Assembly: GCA_003483675.1 (NCBI GenBank)
Contig: DMYK01000618.1
Location: 2,274 to 12,316, forward strand
Direction: 5' to 3'
Length of the DNA: 10,043 nt
Source of the DNA: Microcoleaceae cyanobacterium UBA11344
Lineage (GTDB): Bacteria; Cyanobacteriota; Cyanobacteriia; Cyanobacteriales; Microcoleaceae
The notes beneath the pieces are model-generated. The model did not search any database. It saw nothing but the letters and a program-made list of their open reading frames with translations, and was not told the DNA's origin. Made by a program: the position numbers and the translations under genes. This document shows positions 6,415 to 10,043 of this stretch, piece by piece. The first letter of the stretch is position 1; each line of letters begins with the position of its first letter.

Positions 6415-7941
6415 ATGACATACCAAAATAAACCTTTACAAATACCAGCGCAGAAGTTTATAGAGGCTGCGGCTTGCTGGAATCTCGAACAGTTATATGC
6501 AGACTTGACAGCGGCCAAGCAAGATTACACTTGCAGTAGAAAGCAGCGACTCACTCCTTTAGAAAAAACGTACCTGCGAGGATTGCTTTGCAATTATAGT
6601 CCGCCGGAAATTGCCGTCGCACTCCACCGCGAATGTGCGGGTATTAGAGTAGATTTATCGAGAGGGCTGTATCGCTACATAGAAGTTTTGACGCTGCAAC
6701 AACCCAAAGACTGGAAAGAAATCCCAAGTATGCTAGAAATATATGGTTATAAACAAAATAGTAGCGGAGAAACATTGCATTCTACATTGATAAATTCTGC
6801 CCAAACTCCCCAATCTCCCATCGAAAATCGAACTGAATGGGGGCTGGGGGTAGATACGTCTATTTTCTACGGGCGTACAACAGAACTTGCTAACTTAAGG
6901 CAATGGATTTTACAGGAAAACTCTCGCTTAGTTGCTATATTGGGTATGGGTGGCATTGGCAAAACTGCTTTAGCATCTAAGCTAACAAATCTGATTAAAC
7001 ACCAGTTTGAGTGCTTAATTTGGGTCAACCTCAGTCATGCACCTCTATTGGCAGATACTCTGGTAAATTTAATCGAATGTTTATCCGATCAACCGCTAAG
7101 CGATTTAGAGAAATTGCAGTTAATTACTCAGGATAAAAAAATTTTACAAGCTGCGAGATCGCAGCTTGAGTTTTCCCTGGAGAACCTAATCGCTTCCACA
7201 AATGCAATAGAACCGACAATCATCGCTGAGGCTATCCAGCACCTGATTCACTGTTTACAAAAGCATCGATGTTTGATAATTTTAGATGGGTGGGAAGCTG
7301 TTTTCTGCACTGGGCAGTTAACAGGAAACTATCGAAAAGGGTATGAAGTATATGGGGAACTTCTGAAACAAGTAGGAGAATTGCAGCATCAAAGTTGCTT
7401 AGTGTTGACTAGCTGTGAAAAACCTAAAGAAATTGCAGCGTTAGAAAGTCAAAATCAATCTGTACGGTCATTAAAATTGGGTAGTTTGGGAGAAGCGGCT
7501 GTGGAAATCCTTAAAAACAAGGGTTTGTCTGAAGAAGGTGAATACTCACAATTGATAGAGGCTTACAGCGGCAATCCTTTAGCGTTAAAAATAGTAACAA
7601 CAACTATTAATGATATGTTTGGCGGAAGCATTGCTAATTTTTTAAGAAATGGGCTGTTTCTGGGAGATTATAGCGATACGTTATCTCGGCAGTTTCATCG
7701 CTTATCAGCATTAGAAATTCAGCTATTACACGGTATGGCGAAAGAAGTCAAGCCTGTTGGGTGTGAAAATTTGTACTCAAATATTCAGCAAGATCGGGAT
7801 TCAGAATTGCTGGAGGCGCTGGAATCGCTTTTAAGGCGATCGCTAATTGAAACAGTCCCAGCCGAAAGTGAAACTCTGTTCGCGCTTCAACCTGCGATCA
7901 AGAAATATCTGATGTCTGTGGTAAGATTGCCTAAGCTATAA
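6415..7941 (+). CDS. vMAP-N / NB-ARC STAND NTPase without sensor repeats
   Basis: This 508-residue protein begins with the helix-turn-helix-like vWA-MoxR-associated N-terminal domain (vMAP-N, about 10-95): LTPLEKTYLRGLL, SPPEIAVAL and IRVDLSRGLYRYIEVL. A linker leads to the NB-ARC entry FYGRTTELANLRQWI (151-165). Walker A is GMGGIGKT (177-184), Walker B is CLIILDGWE (286-293), GNPLALKI is at 386-393, and a winged-helix region ends with LEALESLLRRSLIE (466-479) and ALQPAIKKYL (490-499). Cyanobacterial homologues usually carry on into WD40 or TPR repeats; here the protein stops about 9 residues after the winged helix, 16 bp from the convergent petJ. The usual sensor-I TSR is TSC (C334, codon TGT at 7414). 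The start lacks a clear Shine-Dalgarno. It is likely a regulatory or immune-type switch, possibly degraded. Confidence 0.88.
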   Translation: MTYQNKPLQIPAQKFIEAAACWNLEQLYADLTAAKQDYTCSRKQRLTPLEKTYLRGLLCNYSPPEIAVALHRECAGIRVDLSRGLYRYIEVLTLQQPKDWKEIPSMLEIYGYKQNSSGETLHSTLINSAQTPQSPIENRTEWGLGVDTSIFYGRTTELANLRQWILQENSRLVAILGMGGIGKTALASKLTNLIKHQFECLIWVNLSHAPLLADTLVNLIECLSDQPLSDLEKLQLITQDKKILQAARSQLEFSLENLIASTNAIEPTIIAEAIQHLIHCLQKHRCLIILDGWEAVFCTGQLTGNYRKGYEVYGELLKQVGELQHQSCLVLTSCEKPKEIAALESQNQSVRSLKLGSLGEAAVEILKNKGLSEEGEYSQLIEAYSGNPLALKIVTTTINDMFGGSIANFLRNGLFLGDYSDTLSRQFHRLSALEIQLLHGMAKEVKPVGCENLYSNIQQDRDSELLEALESLLRRSLIETVPAESETLFALQPAIKKYLMSVVRLPKL

Positions 7942-7957
7942 ATAATCTACCGAGGTT

Positions 7958-8329
7958 CTATTTCCAATCACTTTCAGCTTGAGATAACACGTAGGCTGAA
8001 ACATCGATAATTTGTTGTTCAGATAAGCGATCTTTGTAAGACGGCATGATCTTCTTACCGTTGGTGACTAAATTGGCAATATTGGCGATGGAATCCATGC
8101 CGTATCGTTTCAATGCTTTTTGTTTCAAGTTTTTGCCACGTCTAATAATATTGCCACCATTGCTGTGACAACCCGCACAGTTAACACTGAAAACTTCGGC
8201 AGCCGTTGCAGGATTTGGAGTTGCATCTGCCAAAGCAATTTGGGGACTAATCGTAATTACTCCCAATGCCAAGGTCAGGATTAATAGGAAACCAGGGACT
8301 ATTTTTTTCAATTGTGTTAACCAAATCAT
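7958..8329 (-). CDS. petJ: Cytochrome c6 (or c6-like) precursor
   Basis: This 123-residue precursor has a signal peptide: basic start, hydrophobic core about 11-30, likely cleavage after ALA (34). The mature part is about 89 residues, the normal size for cytochrome c6. Heme is bound through CAGCH (C51, C54, H55), and M95 in KIMPSY is the expected sixth ligand. Family landmarks include VFSVNCAGCH, KALKRYGMDSI, VTNGKKIMP and the C-terminal AYVLSQAESDW. Cytochrome c6 is the lumenal carrier from cytochrome b6f to photosystem I and to cytochrome oxidase. Residue 87 is Leu, where standard c6 has Gln (TQVTNGK), a position that tunes heme potential, so a c6B/c6C-type variant is possible. The promoter at 8393-8421 is predicted. 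The gene converges on the NB-ARC gene with a 16-bp gap. Confidence 0.92.
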   Translation of the reverse strand: MIWLTQLKKIVPGFLLILTLALGVITISPQIALADATPNPATAAEVFSVNCAGCHSNGGNIIRRGKNLKQKALKRYGMDSIANIANLVTNGKKIMPSYKDRLSEQQIIDVSAYVLSQAESDWK

Positions 8330-8392
8330 CTATTTTTAGGTTTAAAAGAGTCTACCAACATAATATTAGATCAAATGTGGCACTAAAAAATG

Positions 8393-8421
8393 ATTATTAA
8401 CAGTTAACTGTCAACTGTCAA
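8393..8421 (-). promoter_or_regulatory. Predicted petJ promoter inside the heptamer repeat
   Basis: On the minus strand TTGACA (8421-8416), a 17-nt spacer and AATAAT (8398-8393) form a near-consensus promoter, with start expected near 8386 and a leader of about 57 nt. The -35 is one unit of a TTGACAG heptamer array. The spacer contains the perfect palindrome ACAGTTAACTGT (8400-8411), a possible operator. petJ is copper-regulated in several cyanobacteria; whether this palindrome mediates that is unknown. Confidence 0.6.
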
Positions 8422-8456
8422 CTGTTAGCAGTCAACTGCCAACTGTCAACCGTCAA
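8401..8456. repeat. Heptamer tandem array (TTGACAG on the minus strand)
   Basis: Eight contiguous 7-bp units on the + strand read CAGTTAA, CTGTCAA, CTGTCAA, CTGTTAG, CAGTCAA, CTGCCAA, CTGTCAA and CCGTCAA. Four are CTGTCAA or differ by one base. It is an STRR-type cyanobacterial repeat. It overlaps the last codons and TGA stop of the membrane-protein gene (8446-9657) and supplies the -35 box for petJ. Confidence 0.85.
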
Positions 8457-9657
8457 CAATCTCACCCTCAATTTCGCCGAACTCGATTTGAGTCCCCAGG
8501 GCGAGAGTCAGCGTACCTTCTGGTTCTACCATTTTCATGTCGCCTTGAATGTCTGTTACCCACCAAGCGCGATCGGACAAATTTTTTAATCCCAATGAAA
8601 GCTCGTCTCTTGGATGAGAATTGACAGTAGCTACAACACCGTTAGATGCGGCGGCTGTTAAAGTCGGTATGTCAGATGTTAATAATTTAGTTCCTGCACT
8701 CAAAGGAATAATTCGACTTCCTAATTTCAGGGAAAATTGGCTGCTGGTAAAAGAATTTACTGCGGGATTATCTGATATAAAGGTAGGCGGAACATTCGCC
8801 GGAGTTTGGGCTGGGAAGTCCGAGTTTCCGACTGTTACCGTACAATTTCCTATTCTTTTTTGGTCGCCCGATCGCAAATAACTCACGGCCCCATTATCAA
8901 CATTTTCGCAAACAATTTGACCACCTGCCAATTGAAAGCGCATAGCCAAGGGCGAAACATTCGGAATACAGATAATAGACAAATTTTCATCGCTGCCAAA
9001 AGTCACCGGTTCGGCACCAATAGTCAGAGTGCGATTTGTGCCGGTATCGGAACTAATTACCAGCCAAGCTTTGCCGAACAAAGTTTCAGCAACAACTAGC
9101 ATAATTCCAATCCAAAAACCGATCGCCCCACAGCCAGCTAAACGGCCCACAGTACCCGATAAAGTATAAGCGAACAAAATAAACAAACATCCGCCCAACA
9201 CGCCTCCAACACCGCCTCCGCCCGCGCCGCGCAGCATTCCTAAATTGGGAATCCGTTTGGAAAGTGTCAATCCTAACAAACTTCCAGCAATTCCCCAACA
9301 AACTACTCGCAATAATTCATTAGTAGGGCCAATGCCGCTGTAAATGCCTTCTGCGATCGCCCCAGAAACTGCCCCGGCGATTAAACCAAACAATCCGCCA
9401 TTTTTCAAAGCCAGTTTAATTTGAGGCTTGCCTTTGATATAGTAGTAATAGCCGAACATAATCGCCGTAGCAATTCCACCGCCTACCAATCCAAACCAAC
9501 GAGCGGTAGAAAACACGCTATCAAAAAAAGATGCGGAACCGGAAAGGCGATCGAACTGCATGAAAGGTTCCATGATTAAATTGCCCACGAAACCGCCGAC
9601 GGCACCGCTAACACCGAACTGCAAAGCTTTTTTAAGGGCTGATAGATTTCTTTTCAA
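8446..9657 (-). CDS. Six-helix membrane protein with two FHA-like cytosolic domains
   Basis: This 403-residue protein has about six Gly/Ala-rich membrane segments (about 11-29, 54-74, 88-108, 116-133, 146-166 and 173-192). Two beta-rich domains follow. The first (about 196-277) resembles a divergent FHA domain: LTIGAEPVTFGSDENLSIICIP, then SPLAMRF. The second (about 308-400) has the FHA-like pattern LGLKNLSDRAWWV, then VEPEGTLTLALGTQIEFGEIEGEI. The canonical FHA GR and SxxH residues are replaced, so phosphothreonine binding is doubtful. The start is TTG at 9657: an in-frame TAA lies just upstream with no ATG or GTG between, AGG (9664-9666) sits 6 nt before the TTG, and the next in-frame ATG (residue 29) would remove the first helix. 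The last two residues and the stop come from the heptamer array. Role unknown; a membrane-tethered signalling scaffold is a guess. Confidence 0.8.
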   Translation of the reverse strand: MKRNLSALKKALQFGVSGAVGGFVGNLIMEPFMQFDRLSGSASFFDSVFSTARWFGLVGGGIATAIMFGYYYYIKGKPQIKLALKNGGLFGLIAGAVSGAIAEGIYSGIGPTNELLRVVCWGIAGSLLGLTLSKRIPNLGMLRGAGGGGVGGVLGGCLFILFAYTLSGTVGRLAGCGAIGFWIGIMLVVAETLFGKAWLVISSDTGTNRTLTIGAEPVTFGSDENLSIICIPNVSPLAMRFQLAGGQIVCENVDNGAVSYLRSGDQKRIGNCTVTVGNSDFPAQTPANVPPTFISDNPAVNSFTSSQFSLKLGSRIIPLSAGTKLLTSDIPTLTAAASNGVVATVNSHPRDELSLGLKNLSDRAWWVTDIQGDMKMVEPEGTLTLALGTQIEFGEIEGEIVDG

Positions 9658-9661
9658 AGTG

Positions 9662-9666
9662 CACCT
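9662..9666 (-). promoter_or_regulatory. Shine-Dalgarno for the TTG start at 9657
   Basis: CCAGGTG on the minus strand gives an AGG core 6 nt before TTG. It is the signal that selects the non-ATG start. Confidence 0.55.
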
Positions 9667-9798
9667 GGTTAAAAATTACAGCGAAATTTGACTACAAGCT
9701 CGAAAGTCGGCATTTCCGATCGCACCTGAGCCCTCACCTCCGGCGATTTCCCTCCCCTGTGAAGGGCAAATTTTTGAACCCCAACCACCGCCCGCCAC

Positions 9799-9838
9799 AA
9801 AATCACAGAGCATTTATCGGCTGCATTCCTTACTGTGA
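9799..9838 (-). terminator. Weak candidate terminator
   Basis: On the minus strand TCACAG (9838-9833) pairs with CTGTGA (9808-9803), with an inner GCA/TGC pairing, followed by TTTT (9802-9799). The stem is short and the loop long. It lies 20 bp past the stop of the edge reading frame 10043-9858 and would support that frame being a gene. Confidence 0.3.
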
Positions 9839-9857
9839 GATAATCATAACGTTTTTG

Positions 9858-10043
9858 TCAACGTAATTTTTCCACCCAAAAATGAAAAAGAATATTACAA
9901 ACTGTTACAGCATTACTCAGAATGTGAACATAATGCCTCAAAATACTTGCCAGAGGTAGTTGCGTCAAAAGAGCGATCTCGCCCGCAACGACAGTCTCTC
10001 GATCGCCACCTAACTGATCTGCTGCAATCTCGATCGCAGATAT
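9858..10043 (-). CDS. Possible C-terminal end of an unidentified gene (5' part outside window)
   Basis: A minus-strand frame enters from the right edge and runs 61 codons to TGA at 9858. It reads ISAIEIAADQLGGDRETVV, then AGEIALLTQLPLASILRHY, ending NILFHFWVEKLR. The composition (Ala, Leu, Ile, Glu, Gly rich, no in-frame stop) looks protein-like and mostly helical. I do not recognise the family. A 61-codon open frame can arise by chance, and a competing + strand frame (9839-10043) is also open but has no ATG or GTG. The weak hairpin with TTTT after the stop favours the minus frame. No function is assigned. Confidence 0.35.
   Translation of the reverse strand: MSAIEIAADQLGGDRETVVAGEIALLTQLPLASILRHYVHILSNAVTVCNILFHFWVEKLR

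Noticed and set aside
8621..9301. Open frames of 86 and 97 (+) and 71 (-) codons
   Set aside because: They overlap the six-helix membrane-protein gene in other frames and show no independent coding signs.

Overview
The window looks like chromosomal DNA of a filamentous, Oscillatoriales-type cyanobacterium (Microcoleus/Oscillatoria-like). Supporting signs are HIP1 octamers (GCGATCGC at 3881, 7837 and 9353) among many shorter CGATCG motifs, a cytochrome c6 gene, a DUF3122-like protein, a vMAP-N/NB-ARC protein, heptameric tandem repeats, and several palindromic repeats of the kind scattered through such genomes. The genus is inferred from sequence style, not proven.

Layout. At the left edge the 5' part of rplU (ribosomal protein L21) runs leftwards (372 to 1) from a near-consensus promoter at 513-541. 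After a repeat-bearing gap comes a 975-residue NACHT-type STAND NTPase on the + strand (764-3691), ending in 26 pentapeptide repeats encoded by a 15-bp DNA minisatellite. A cluster of hairpins (3726-3832), the last a good terminator, separates it from three minus-strand genes: a 71-residue conserved small protein (4073-3858), a secreted DUF3122-like protein (4772-4263) and a 325-residue protein with a PPC-like N-terminus and three DUF5648-like repeats (5860-4883). The last is closed by a strong terminator at 4816-4847. The gap 5861-6414 holds two abutting MITE-like elements. Then come a second STAND protein (vMAP-N + NB-ARC, 6415-7941), convergent 16 bp from petJ (cytochrome c6, 8329-7958), and a six-helix membrane protein with two FHA-like beta domains (9657-8446, TTG start). 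At the right edge a minus-strand reading frame (10043-9858) may be the tail of another gene.

How it fits together. rplU and petJ are core genes; the rest is accessory. The two STAND NTPases are the most interesting content: such proteins act as ligand-triggered signalling or immune switches. The first has all expected NTPase motifs plus a pentapeptide solenoid. The second lacks any C-terminal sensor and carries Cys where the sensor-I Arg is expected, so it may be altered or decaying. The petJ promoter is notable: its -35 box lies in a TTGACAG heptamer array that also encodes the end of the upstream membrane-protein gene, and its -35/-10 spacer holds a perfect 12-bp palindrome. No CRISPR array, tRNA, rRNA or transposase gene was seen.
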